This document shows positions 1-7,926 of a stretch of 64,000 bases of DNA, one piece after another. The position numbers were made by a program, and so were the translations under genes. The stretch comes from Pseudobacteroides cellulosolvens ATCC 35603 = DSM 2933. GTDB lineage: Bacteria > Bacillota > Clostridia > Acetivibrionales > DSM-2933. The notes below the pieces were generated by a model that was given only the letters and a program-made list of their open reading frames with translations, made no database searches and was not told the DNA's origin. Where the stretch lies: assembly GCF_001262605.1 (NCBI RefSeq), contig NZ_LGTC01000001.1:5342001-5406000 (forward strand), in the 5' to 3' direction. Positions within the stretch are counted from its first letter, which is position 1. Every line of letters begins with the position of its first letter.

Positions 1-23
1 ATATATAAATAGAACATATAAAT

Positions 24-959
24 CTAAAACATTTTCTTTCTATATAGGAATATTCCAGTTATCGAACACATCGCAAATGCTACACCTGCAATTATCCAGA
101 AAGAAAATTTTCCTGTTGCTGAAAGCGGCAGATTTACATTCATTCCAAAAAAGCTGGATATCATTGTAGGAATAGCCATAACAATGGTAACAGATGTCAA
201 GAATTTCATGACTATATTTAAATTGTTCGAAATAATGGAAGCAAAAGCATCCATTGTCCCTGTTAATATGTTACTATATATGTTAGCCATTTCTATAGCC
301 TGTTTGTTTTCAATTATTACATCCTCAAGAAGTTCAGTGTCTTCCGGATAGTTCTTAATATGTTCATATTTCATAAGCTTTTCAAGAACAACTTCGTTGG
401 ATTTAAGTGCTGTAGAGAAGTAAACAAGACTCTTTTCCAGCTTTAACATCTGAATGAGTTCCTTGTTCTTCATGGATTTGTGCAAATCCTGTTCTATTCT
501 TGTAGTTGTCTTGTCAATATGTTTTAGGAACTGCAGATAACGTGTAGCGTTTTTATAGAGTATCTGCAAAACAAATCTTGTCTTGTACTGTGTGAAAAAA
601 GTCTTGACCTTGTTGCTCATGAAATCTTTAAGCAGTGTATCCTCCTTCAAGCAAACAGTAATAATGATATGCTTGATAAGTATTATAGCAAGAGGGATGG
701 TAGTGTAAACATTCATTTTGCCCTCTTTTTCAACAACAGGTATGTCAACAAGTATAAGTGTTTGTCCATTATCGCTTTCTATTCTGGCACGTTCTTCTTC
801 GTCAAGTGCTGCTTTTAAAAAGTCTATTTCAACATTTAATGCACTTCTAACTTTTTCAATTTCTTCCTCACTGGGATTAACAAGATTTACCCATACACCT
901 TCATCAAACGTAGTTGTATGAACTATCTCGTTATTAACTGATTTGAAGATTTCAACCAT
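24..959 (-). CDS. corA: CorA-family magnesium/divalent cation transporter
   Basis: This 311-residue protein has the CorA layout: a long soluble alpha/beta and helical N-terminal domain, then two C-terminal membrane helices at about 252-270 and 286-305. The signature GMN motif is at residues 272-274 in the context FFGMNVN, and a basic tail follows. CorA proteins form pentameric channels for Mg2+ (sometimes Co2+ or Ni2+) in the cytoplasmic membrane. The start is supported by GAGGGTG five bases upstream. The gene lies downstream of an M-box magnesium riboswitch and a 30-codon leader ORF, which fits induction by low Mg2+. Its closest substrate is inferred from the riboswitch. Confidence 0.93.
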   Translation of the reverse strand: MVEIFKSVNNEIVHTTTFDEGVWVNLVNPSEEEIEKVRSALNVEIDFLKAALDEEERARIESDNGQTLILVDIPVVEKEGKMNVYTTIPLAIILIKHIIITVCLKEDTLLKDFMSNKVKTFFTQYKTRFVLQILYKNATRYLQFLKHIDKTTTRIEQDLHKSMKNKELIQMLKLEKSLVYFSTALKSNEVVLEKLMKYEHIKNYPEDTELLEDVIIENKQAIEMANIYSNILTGTMDAFASIISNNLNIVMKFLTSVTIVMAIPTMISSFFGMNVNLPLSATGKFSFWIIAGVAFAMCSITGIFLYRKKMF

Positions 960-965
960 AAAATC

Positions 966-1004
966 ACCCTCTTTTTTTAATAATCAAATAAAACCTGAGG
1001 GTTT
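966..1004 (-). promoter_or_regulatory. Hairpin able to sequester the corA ribosome binding site
   Basis: On the transcript, ACCCTC (1002-997) is complementary to GAGGGT (971-966), which is the corA Shine-Dalgarno. A competing small hairpin, AAACC/GGTTT (1004-991), uses the same bases. The anti-SD begins 13 bases after the leader ORF stop codon, so a ribosome finishing the leader ORF would sit against it. Translational coupling is inferred; only the complementarity is seen. Confidence 0.45.
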
Positions 1005-1015
1005 ATATGCCTGGA

Positions 1016-1108
1016 TTAAGCCGTAATACTAGTTAACGGCATGGCAAATAAACCTTTAAACACTGGAAAATAGCTTATGTAATTACTACTATCAGGGTCA
1101 TAGTCCAT
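1016..1108 (-). CDS. Leader ORF (30 aa) between the M-box and corA
   Basis: The ORF starts at ATG 1108 behind a near-consensus site, GGAGGTGAAC, and stops with TAA at 1016-1018. The peptide begins MDYDPDSSNY and ends with a hydrophobic stretch (YFPVFKGLFAMPL). It lies inside the corA transcript, after the M-box terminator and 56 bases before corA. I do not recognise it as a known family. The Asp/Pro-rich start resembles the MgtL leader of enterobacterial mgtA, which begins MEPDPTP and is sensitive to low Mg2+; that parallel is inference. It could instead be a small membrane protein. Confidence 0.6.
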   Translation of the reverse strand: MDYDPDSSNYISYFPVFKGLFAMPLTSITA

Positions 1109-1141
1109 ACCGTTCACCTCCATAAATTCAGCTTATAATTT

Positions 1142-1170
1142 TGTTAAGGCATGAATGAAAAATTACCTGG
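1142..1170 (+). repeat. Partial copy of the dispersed palindromic element
   Basis: TGTTAAGGCATGAATGAAAAATTAC closely matches one end of the full element at 17760-17863 (TGTTAAGGCATGATTGAAATATTAC). The other arm is absent here. It lies between the M-box terminator and the leader ORF of corA. Confidence 0.5.
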
Positions 1171-1175
1171 ACATT

Positions 1176-1202
1176 AAAAAAACCGCCAACAAAGAGTGAC
1201 GG
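1176..1202 (-). terminator. Intrinsic terminator of the M-box expression platform
   Basis: On the minus strand CCGTCA pairs with TGGCGG (one G-U pair) around a short loop and is followed by seven T residues. It sits directly after the M-box aptamer and before the leader ORF, as expected for Mg2+-dependent transcription termination. Confidence 0.8.
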
Positions 1203-1204
1203 AA

Positions 1205-1345
1205 AAACGCCTTTATTGCTCCTTCACTCGTTGAGCTTTAGCACTATACAACTTTGGAAAAATGCTCCAGCTACGTTAAGTAAAACCTTATTTCGGCAGT
1301 AGCGTATATTTGTATAGGAACCTCACCTAACGAATATTCTATTCG
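1205..1345 (-). ncRNA. M-box (ykoK) magnesium riboswitch
   Basis: The minus strand carries the conserved M-box blocks in order: CGTTAGGTGAGG, then TTCCTATACAAATATACGCTACTGCC, then GTAGCTGGAGCAT, then ATAGTGCTAAAGCTCAACGA, with the closing stem ATTCGTT/AACGAGTGAAG. M-box RNAs bind Mg2+ and switch off Mg2+ transporter expression. It precedes a terminator and then corA, so it very likely controls corA. Confidence 0.9.
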
Positions 1346-1353
1346 CATTCTTA

Positions 1354-1382
1354 ATTATATACCTATATGCGACATAATTCAA
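1354..1382 (-). promoter_or_regulatory. Sigma-A promoter for the corA leader
   Basis: Reading the minus strand, TTGAAT (1382-1377) and TATAAT (1359-1354) are separated by exactly 17 bases. Transcription would begin just before the M-box aptamer. Confidence 0.75.
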
Positions 1383-1424
1383 TATGTTATGCAGCTAAAT
1401 ATTACAGGTAAAACACCAATTTTT

Positions 1425-1829
1425 TCATACATAACTTCCATTACGTACCTTTTCCATTAGCTCAATAGTCTTTGACTTTATTATGTCCCTTATCTTTCTA
1501 AACTCATCAATAGGCTTACCTACCGGATCTTCAAGGCCCCAGTCCTCTTCATACTTGTTAGGGACAAATGGACACACAACCCCGCACCCCATCTTAATCA
1601 ATATATCTATCTCAAATGGAATATCCTCAAGGGTCTTTGGATAATGACTGCTTAAATCAACTCCTGCCTCTTTCATCACTTCAACAGCATGTTCATTTAC
1701 CCTATCCGTCGGGTGTGTACCTGCACTATACACTTCCAGCACATCACTTCCCAAATGCCTTGCCCATCCTTCAGCCATCTGGCTCCTGCATGAATTACCT
1801 GTACATACAAATGCAATTTTTAGTTTCAT
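1425..1829 (-). CDS. arsC: ArsC-type arsenate reductase / low-molecular-weight phosphatase fold
   Basis: This is a 134-residue protein of the LMW-PTP/thioredoxin-coupled ArsC family. The P-loop CX5R is at residues 9-15 (CTGNSCR), and the C-terminal half has the KMGCGVVCPF and DWGLEDPVGK blocks typical of Bacillus-type ArsC, giving the redox cysteine pair. It reduces arsenate to arsenite in the cytoplasm. An in-frame GTG nine bases upstream falls inside the ribosome binding site GGAAGGTG, so ATG at 1829 is the likely start. It follows the Ni/Co importer genes by 27 bases and may be co-transcribed with them. No arsenite efflux gene is nearby, which is unusual. Confidence 0.85.
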   Translation of the reverse strand: MKLKIAFVCTGNSCRSQMAEGWARHLGSDVLEVYSAGTHPTDRVNEHAVEVMKEAGVDLSSHYPKTLEDIPFEIDILIKMGCGVVCPFVPNKYEEDWGLEDPVGKPIDEFRKIRDIIKSKTIELMEKVRNGSYV

Positions 1830-1856
1830 AAATAACACCTTCCAATTTCATTCTTT

Positions 1857-2624
1857 TTATTTCTCACTATTTTTAGCCATACCACATTTAGGGCAATTCT
1901 GTAGAGAAAGAGGAACTTCCAGCCCGCAGCTATCCAAAAGCCTGCTGTCAGTTAAAATGTCCACGGCCAGTCCATCAGCCAATACCTTCCCATCCTTAAT
2001 AATAACAATCCGCTTGCATATATCCATCAACATATCCAGGTCATGGCTGGTAATAATCTTTGTATGCTCGAATCCCTTCAAAATACCCATGATCTTTTTT
2101 CTTGACCTATGATCGAGTGCAGAAGTAGGTTCATCCATAACCAGTATATCTGGTGTCATGGATAGTACCGTTGCTATAGCTGCAGCACGTTTTTCCCCAC
2201 CTGACAGCTTGAAGGGTGCACGGTCTTTCAAATGTGTTATACCAACCAGGTCCAATGCATAAAGTACCCTTTTTTCCACATCCTTCTCATCAAGCTTATA
2301 ATTCCGGGGTCCAAATGCCACATCATCATACACCGTAGGCATAAAAAGCTGATCCTCAGGATCTTGGAAGACCATACCTACTCTTTGCCTGATAAATGGC
2401 AGCGTCTTTTTATTTACAGGCACATCACCTACAATAATCTCTCCCTTATCGGGAAAGATTATTCCCATCAGCAGCATAAGCAAGGTGGATTTGCCTGCCC
2501 CATTTGCCCCTATAATCCCAACCGACTCTCCATGGCCGACACTGATTGATATGCCGTCTACAGCCTTATGCCCGTCAGGATAGGAAAAATGCAAATCTCT
2601 TATTTCAAGTTTATGATGACTCAT
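1857..2624 (-). CDS. cbiO: Energy-coupling factor ABC ATPase, Ni/Co type
   Basis: This 255-residue ATPase has Walker A at about 39-47 (GANGAGKST), a Q-loop in VFQDPEDQLF, the signature LSGGEKR, and Walker B with D-loop ILVMDEPTSALD, followed by the H-loop TSHD. The FQDPEDQLF block is typical of ECF ATPases. It powers nickel or cobalt import together with the CbiQ and CbiMN proteins encoded just upstream; its ATG directly follows the cbiQ stop. The last 20 residues include a CPKC pair not needed for ATPase function, which could bind metal (inference). Confidence 0.9.
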   Translation of the reverse strand: MSHHKLEIRDLHFSYPDGHKAVDGISISVGHGESVGIIGANGAGKSTLLMLLMGIIFPDKGEIIVGDVPVNKKTLPFIRQRVGMVFQDPEDQLFMPTVYDDVAFGPRNYKLDEKDVEKRVLYALDLVGITHLKDRAPFKLSGGEKRAAAIATVLSMTPDILVMDEPTSALDHRSRKKIMGILKGFEHTKIITSHDLDMLMDICKRIVIIKDGKVLADGLAVDILTDSRLLDSCGLEVPLSLQNCPKCGMAKNSEK

Positions 2625-3434
2625 CTAATAAATCACTCCTGTAATCATTGAACCTATAAGCACAGGTAAATCAAACATTCTCACCGCTGCAAAAAATATC
2701 ACCCAACAAGCCCAATATATATAATCCCTTAATTTTATTTTTGAAACACTTCCAGTGTTATATTCCCCTGTAAATCCCCGGGTACACATTGCATGATAAA
2801 CCCTCTGTGCCCTGTCAAAAGTCCTTATGAGAAGCTGTCCCGAAAATGAAGCCCATGCATTCCTATGTATGCCCTTCTGCTCTGGAGCACGCAGTGAGTA
2901 AGCCCTTAGCATCCTTCCAACCTCTTCGGACAAAACCGATATATACCTGTATGTCAACAACAACTGAAGTACAAATAATCTTGGAACCTTCAACATTCTT
3001 AATGCACCAGCCAGTTTGTCCATGCCTGTTGTAGCTATAAGCAGCAATGCAGCAGTAACAGTCAACAATGACTTTATAAAAATAGAGCCGAATGTGATCC
3101 ATCCCTTTGATAACACAATCTCACCAATAACAAATGTTTGGCTGTCAAAAAGAGGATTTAATATACCAATACCTATAATAAAAGGTTCCACAATAAGAAT
3201 TCTTTTAAATATAGGTGCTTTTGGAAGATCTGACACAGTAATAATTGTCACAGGATATAAAAAGAATGGCAGAAGCCTCCCTATTTCATACCTTCCAAAA
3301 GACATTACAACAGCTATAAAAATAACCGTAGTAATGAGCTTTACTAGAGGATGTATATTGTGTATGATAGATTCTCTGCGTGCCAGATCGTCCATATGCC
3401 TCATACTATATAAAGAATTCACAATGCTTGACAT
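2625..3434 (-). CDS. cbiQ: Energy-coupling factor transmembrane protein, Ni/Co type
   Basis: This is the 269-residue T component of an ECF Ni/Co importer. It has several hydrophobic segments and the two conserved charged-Ala-Arg motifs that contact the ATPase: RMLRAYSLRAP and RVYHAMCTRGF. The start MSSIVNSLYSMRH fits the family's N-terminus; a longer frame would overlap the end of cbiMN and adds a Cys-rich segment that looks non-coding. The ribosome binding site (AAGGAT) lies within the end of cbiMN, suggesting translational coupling. Confidence 0.88.
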   Translation of the reverse strand: MSSIVNSLYSMRHMDDLARRESIIHNIHPLVKLITTVIFIAVVMSFGRYEIGRLLPFFLYPVTIITVSDLPKAPIFKRILIVEPFIIGIGILNPLFDSQTFVIGEIVLSKGWITFGSIFIKSLLTVTAALLLIATTGMDKLAGALRMLKVPRLFVLQLLLTYRYISVLSEEVGRMLRAYSLRAPEQKGIHRNAWASFSGQLLIRTFDRAQRVYHAMCTRGFTGEYNTGSVSKIKLRDYIYWACWVIFFAAVRMFDLPVLIGSMITGVIY

Positions 3435-3442
3435 ATATCTAA

Positions 3443-4522
3443 TCAAATCCTTGATTTTAAATTTATTTTCCTTTTGTTTAAAATGCTTGCAACAAAGCCC
3501 ACCAGTACCACAAATCCAAGGGTTACAGCACCGCCAACAATACCTGAAAAACTGGTGCCTGTGTTTACAGAGCCCCAATCACTGCTGTTTTGAGATTGGC
3601 TTTCATTTTTTGCAGCATTTTCATCAGCTGCCTTTTCATCTTTGGTTTTAAAACCATAATCGGGTAATACTGCAGTTTTACTTTGAACCTTAGACATGGT
3701 CTTGTGAATACCATCCGATGTTTCGATTTCCGGTTTGCCTGAAGTCTTAAAAATAGACCATTCAAGACCGTCCGGGTTGGATGAAGCAAACCACGAAAGA
3801 CATCCCCCGATAATCAAAACCGAAACACAAAGTCCTATCAAGGTTTTCTTTAATGATACTGCACCCAGCTTTTCACCTGAAGCTGCTTTTTCCAAAATCT
3901 CCGGCCTGGAATTCCATATAAAGGTCACGACAGCTGCAGTAACAAAACCTTCAATTACTCCTATTGCAAGGTGTATCGGCTGCATAAACATCACAAAAGT
4001 TTTAAACGGCAGCTCTGTTTTACCAGATAAAACAGCCTCAAGAACAACGCTTAAGGAACCCATCTGCAGTCCCAGTACCGACGATATCAGTGATGCTATT
4101 AGTATTCGTCCGGAACTTACAGCCTTTTTAATAAAACTCTTATAAATAAGCGGGTATGCAATAAAGCAGGTATAAAAACCCAGATTAAATACATTACATC
4201 CGTACGCTAAAAGTCCTCCATCACCAAAAAGAAGGGCTTGAATTAGCAAAATGGATGCCATTGTGAGAAATCCCCCATAAGGCCCAAGCATTATTGCCAG
4301 AAGCAAACCTCCTCCAAGATGCCCGCTTGATCCTGTTCCGGGTATTGAGAAATTAATCATTTGTGCAGCAAATATAAATGCACCCATTACACCCATTAAG
4401 GGAATTTTCTTTTCATCCATCTCATTGTGTACTTTTTTAATTGAATAAGCTGCAGCTGTAGTAGTTGCAGCCATCATAGTTCCACCAACCAGCGGTGAAA
4501 TCAATGCATCCGCCATATGCAT
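3443..4522 (-). CDS. cbiM: Ni/Co substrate-binding membrane protein CbiM fused to a PDGLE (CbiN-like) domain
   Basis: This 359-residue protein starts MHMADALIS. The second-residue His and the MHMADA block are the metal-binding N-terminus of CbiM/NikM S components. About seven membrane segments follow, then a domain carrying the PDGLE motif (SNPDGLEWS) and a C-terminal membrane helix, which replaces the separate CbiN/NikN protein. The start is fixed by GAGGAG eight bases before ATG 4522 and by the functional need for His2. It heads cbiMN-cbiQ-cbiO-arsC. Nickel versus cobalt cannot be decided; a separate B12 operon elsewhere in the window gives cobalt a plausible use. Confidence 0.9.
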   Translation of the reverse strand: MHMADALISPLVGGTMMAATTTAAAYSIKKVHNEMDEKKIPLMGVMGAFIFAAQMINFSIPGTGSSGHLGGGLLLAIMLGPYGGFLTMASILLIQALLFGDGGLLAYGCNVFNLGFYTCFIAYPLIYKSFIKKAVSSGRILIASLISSVLGLQMGSLSVVLEAVLSGKTELPFKTFVMFMQPIHLAIGVIEGFVTAAVVTFIWNSRPEILEKAASGEKLGAVSLKKTLIGLCVSVLIIGGCLSWFASSNPDGLEWSIFKTSGKPEIETSDGIHKTMSKVQSKTAVLPDYGFKTKDEKAADENAAKNESQSQNSSDWGSVNTGTSFSGIVGGAVTLGFVVLVGFVASILNKRKINLKSRI

Positions 4523-4770
4523 GTTATCGACTCCTCTACAAAATAATAAACCCAAAAAGGGCGAATTTAAAATTTAGTCCCTTCATGGGTCTGCTCTGCA
4601 GTCAATTTGATAATCGGAATAACTAAGTAAGTCATTCCTTGATTATATAAAAATCAATTAATTTTACATAGTAACCTTGGGAACCTTCATAATTCCATTA
4701 TTATGTTTTACTATATCACAGTTTATATAGTTTTTCAATTGTGCATAAGAACATAGGAATATATTGCTTT

Positions 4771-5766
4771 CTACTTGAAATAAACCTTATTTTTTACCGG
4801 GAAGCTGCCATTAAAGTGAATAGGCACCCCTATATAATTTGTACCATCATTTTTCCATACCTGAATATGCAGATGCGGTATAGTGGTGTTACCACTGTTA
4901 CCAATCTCCCCTAAAAGCTGTCCCTGCTTTACCTTATCTCCTGCCGCAACCTTTATACTATCCCTTTTCAAATGATGCAATGCAACATAATAATTCTCAT
5001 TAAATTTAATAACAACATTATTGCTTGGAGCATAAATTTCATTCTTTGAAGGTTTAAGATCCTCATTTCCATCCTCTACACTCCATACCTCTCCTTCACA
5101 TGGGCTATATAAAGGTTCAGAAAACATCTCGTATTTGCTTAAGTCTTTTGGTAAATCATTATTAAACAAAAAACTCAGTGTATTAAAACAAAAACCCAAT
5201 TTGTTCAGCTTAACAATATCTGTTGAAAACTTATTAAGTGTATCTTCTTCTGTTCCAAACCCCCAGGCATAATAATGGTAATTCGCCAGATAGCTTGAGG
5301 CTCCATTGCCTCCCTGTATTACAGCATAGGCCCCGTTTTTTAACGGAAACATCATCTCGATGGGTTTTTCATCATAGAAGAAACCACTTATTCCATTTAT
5401 GCTTACATATCCCATAAACAATATCGAAATAATTCCAGGGACAACAATAGCTATGCCTTTTATAGTTATAACATCAAAAAATCTAACTCCTCTGACCTTC
5501 ATAAACGCCATAACCGCAGCAGCCAAAAAAAGCATCAACAGAATATAATTTGTGTAATAGCCAATTGATGTTTCCCTGTAAGGTACCCAAAATAAAGCTA
5601 GAATAAAAGTTCCTATCCCCGCTGTCTTTATTAAGAGTCCAAATTTACTTCTGTTTTTGGATTTCCATAACCAAAGTGTGAGGAAAGCCGGTAAAACCAG
5701 ATACAGAAACAGCTCTACATAAGTGCTTTTTAAACAATTACCTACAAATTCGAAGATACCATTCAT
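4771..5766 (-). CDS. Membrane-anchored M23-family metallopeptidase
   Basis: The 331-residue protein has about four membrane helices in the first 130 residues, then an extracytoplasmic M23 (LytM/peptidase M23) domain. Recognisable zinc-site features are NYHYYAWG with a downstream STDI, the core HHLKRD, and HLHIQV at 298-303; GDKVKQGQLLGEIGNSG is the typical lipoyl-like lead-in. M23 enzymes cut peptide cross-links in cell wall or act as scaffolds. The first motif differs from the classic HxGxD, so activity is not certain. It stands alone between the cbi and fet operons. Confidence 0.8.
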   Translation of the reverse strand: MNGIFEFVGNCLKSTYVELFLYLVLPAFLTLWLWKSKNRSKFGLLIKTAGIGTFILALFWVPYRETSIGYYTNYILLMLFLAAAVMAFMKVRGVRFFDVITIKGIAIVVPGIISILFMGYVSINGISGFFYDEKPIEMMFPLKNGAYAVIQGGNGASSYLANYHYYAWGFGTEEDTLNKFSTDIVKLNKLGFCFNTLSFLFNNDLPKDLSKYEMFSEPLYSPCEGEVWSVEDGNEDLKPSKNEIYAPSNNVVIKFNENYYVALHHLKRDSIKVAAGDKVKQGQLLGEIGNSGNTTIPHLHIQVWKNDGTNYIGVPIHFNGSFPVKNKVYFK

Positions 5767-5876
5767 TTTGATCCATCCCTAATTAATTAGATTAATTTTT
5801 TTAATAATTATAGCCATTCCCTATTAACTACACGTTCTGTATTACTCATTTTACATCTGATGACTTTTATTTACAT

Positions 5877-6653
5877 TCAAAATAGTTGATCCTGTTTATT
5901 AAAGAAAGTACGATAGCCCAGCTGCAGCATTATTATAACAGAAAGAGCCACACTTCCTAAAATTCCAAGCATGATAGCAATCTGGTACGCAATAGCTGTA
6001 GTAGGTGAAGTTCCTGATAATATCTGACCTGTCATCATACCGGGCAGAAATATTATCCCCATCCCAACCATCTGGTTAATCGTAGGCATAATCGCTGAAT
6101 CAAAAGTATTATCAATAATAGCTTTTGTAGCCGTTTTAGGCGTTGCACCAAGGACCAAAGCTTCCTCAACCAAGTCCCTCTGGATTGTCATACCTTCAAT
6201 TAGGGATTTTACAGCCAGAGACACACCTGTCATTGAATTTCCAATAATCATTCCGGCTATCGGTATAAAGTATCTCGGGTTATACCAGGGCGAAATACGG
6301 ACTACAACCAGCAAAAAGTATATGAGGCATGATAAAGTGCCTATTGACAATGAAAGGATAATAACTTTCTTTAAAGGAATTGATAGCTTGCCCTTATACC
6401 TTTTTAAAACCGTAAAAACTGCAAATGCTTCCATAAGCACAATTATTGCTCCAGTAGCAACGGGATTGGGGTTATCAAAGATGTATACCAGTATGTACCC
6501 TGTTAATATCAACTGAAGGCTCATTCTTACTGATGATATCAATATCTCCTTTTCCTTCTTTATACCTCTTATCCTGACAATTACAAGCACCATCAATATA
6601 AATATGTACGCTAAACCAACCTGTATGGCTGTAAGATTAATTATTCCGTCCAT
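5877..6653 (-). CDS. fetB: ABC exporter permease, FetB/YbbM (UPF0014) family
   Basis: The 258-residue protein has about seven hydrophobic helices and the family block VEEALVLGATPKTA, followed by PTINQMVGMGIIFLPGMMTGQIL, which is diagnostic of YbbM/FetB. FetAB is linked to iron export and oxidative-stress resistance in Escherichia coli. The start ATG 6653 has GGAGG seven bases upstream and overlaps the 3' end of fetA by 17 bases, so translation is coupled. Confidence 0.87.
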   Translation of the reverse strand: MDGIINLTAIQVGLAYIFILMVLVIVRIRGIKKEKEILISSVRMSLQLILTGYILVYIFDNPNPVATGAIIVLMEAFAVFTVLKRYKGKLSIPLKKVIILSLSIGTLSCLIYFLLVVVRISPWYNPRYFIPIAGMIIGNSMTGVSLAVKSLIEGMTIQRDLVEEALVLGATPKTATKAIIDNTFDSAIMPTINQMVGMGIIFLPGMMTGQILSGTSPTTAIAYQIAIMLGILGSVALSVIIMLQLGYRTFFNKQDQLF

Positions 6654-7287
6654 TATCAAACCTCCGTTTAACTCTCCCTTTGGATATCTCAATGATAACA
6701 TGGGAATATTTTTCGGCAATTATTTTAGAATGGGTTACCATTATAATGGTCTTATTTTGACTTGCTGCATTTTGGACTACCAATTGAATAATTGCTTCCT
6801 CTGTTGCATCATCAAGTGCAGACGAAGGTTCATCCAAAAGATATACCTCAGGATTTAAAAGAAGCACCCTTCCAATGGCAAGCCTTTGCTTTTCCCCTCC
6901 TGATAGGACATTCGCCGGACTATCCAGATCCTTAGAAAGCTTCACCTGTTCCAATATCTTATAACAATTATCGTCTGTTGGCAGCTCCAACCCCTGAAAT
7001 TTGAACCCCATAGAAAGATTATCCCTGACGTTCCCATCAAAAATGACAGGCTTTTGTGAAAGCATAATAACATTTCTTCTATGGGAAACTGAATTAATGT
7101 TGTTAAGGTTTGTGCCGTGATACAATATTTTCCCCTGGGTTGGAGATATCATTTTATTCAACATCTTTAGTGCAGTTGATTTACCGCTGCCGCTCTCACC
7201 AATTAGGGTTGTAATTTTACCAGATTCTATTGATAATTCAGGTATATCCAATATATCTCTATATTTCGCATCAATAAATTTAAACAT
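6637..7287 (-). CDS. fetA: ABC exporter ATPase, FetA/YbbL-like
   Basis: The 216-residue ATPase has Walker A at 30-38 (GESGSGKST), the signature LSGGEKQ, Walker B YLLDEPSSALD and an H-loop VTHS. Its partner is FetB, which it overlaps. The short ATP-binding subunit paired with a UPF0014 permease is the usual FetAB arrangement. It is divergent from the BPSL0067-type gene. Confidence 0.87.
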   Translation of the reverse strand: MFKFIDAKYRDILDIPELSIESGKITTLIGESGSGKSTALKMLNKMISPTQGKILYHGTNLNNINSVSHRRNVIMLSQKPVIFDGNVRDNLSMGFKFQGLELPTDDNCYKILEQVKLSKDLDSPANVLSGGEKQRLAIGRVLLLNPEVYLLDEPSSALDDATEEAIIQLVVQNAASQNKTIIMVTHSKIIAEKYSHVIIEISKGRVKRRFDNGRNN

Positions 7288-7414
7288 CTTCGCAATCCTC
7301 TTTTCCTTAAGGATTTTGTGCTTTTTAACAATTATAATTCATCCATTACAAAAATCATAGCATTTTGATAAATAATACTTTTATTATAGATAAAAGCCAT
7401 TATATATGCTCTGT

Positions 7415-7441
7415 TTGACAGCAAAAAAATTGTAGTATAAA
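7415..7441 (+). promoter_or_regulatory. Candidate promoter for the BPSL0067-type gene
   Basis: TTGACA at 7415-7420 and TATAAA at 7436-7441 are separated by 15 bases, which is shorter than optimal. AAAGGAG lies upstream of the ATG at 7502. Confidence 0.35.
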
Positions 7442-7501
7442 ATTGAAATAATTTAAAGTGAATGGACAAGCATTTATCCATAGAAAAGGAGAATACACGA
7501 A

Positions 7502-7879
7502 ATGCCTTATATTTATAGTAGTGCTGAATCACTTGTAAACCATACAAAGGCAGGCAGCGGCCAATGTGTTGCGTTAGTCCAGATCTATGCTGGAGCACCG
7601 CATGGTGCAAGTGAAAATTGGAAGCAGGGAGTAAAAGTAAGAGATAATACAGATATAGCAGTCGGTACTGCCATAGCAACCTTCATTGATGGACGATATC
7701 CAAACCTTCGTACCGGAAACCATGCTGCATTATATTTAAGTCAGGATAACAGAGGAGTTTGGGTAGTCGACCAGAATATTCCCAAATATAATGGAAAGAT
7801 AGGTAAGAGGTATATAAGATTTAAGGGAGGTGTAGGCTCAGCATCTAATGATGGTGATCAATATTATGTAATTGAATAA
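7502..7879 (+). CDS. BPSL0067-family protein, putative NlpC/P60-like cysteine hydrolase
   Basis: The 125-residue protein resembles the BPSL0067 family. It has GSGQCVALVQ with a candidate catalytic Cys22, GNHAALYL with His74, and a WVVDQN block with Asp90, the order seen in NlpC/P60-like amidases. There is no signal peptide. The family is best known from Proteobacteria, where members occur near type VI secretion loci; I see no such locus or obvious immunity gene here. It stands alone, divergent from fetAB and convergent with the downstream hydrolase gene. A cell-wall or toxin role is inference. Confidence 0.65.
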   Translation: MPYIYSSAESLVNHTKAGSGQCVALVQIYAGAPHGASENWKQGVKVRDNTDIAVGTAIATFIDGRYPNLRTGNHAALYLSQDNRGVWVVDQNIPKYNGKIGKRYIRFKGGVGSASNDGDQYYVIE

Positions 7880-7926
7880 TGCTAGCCTGTTCCTCCTCAA
7901 CCCCAATATTTTAATTCATTTTGTTA

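Noticed and set aside
3016..3651. 211-residue open frame on the plus strand
   Set aside because: It lies opposite cbiQ and cbiMN, has no family features and no ribosome binding site.
4556..4770. NiCo or cobalamin riboswitch upstream of cbiMN
   Set aside because: I could not find the conserved blocks of either class; only A/T-rich DNA is seen.
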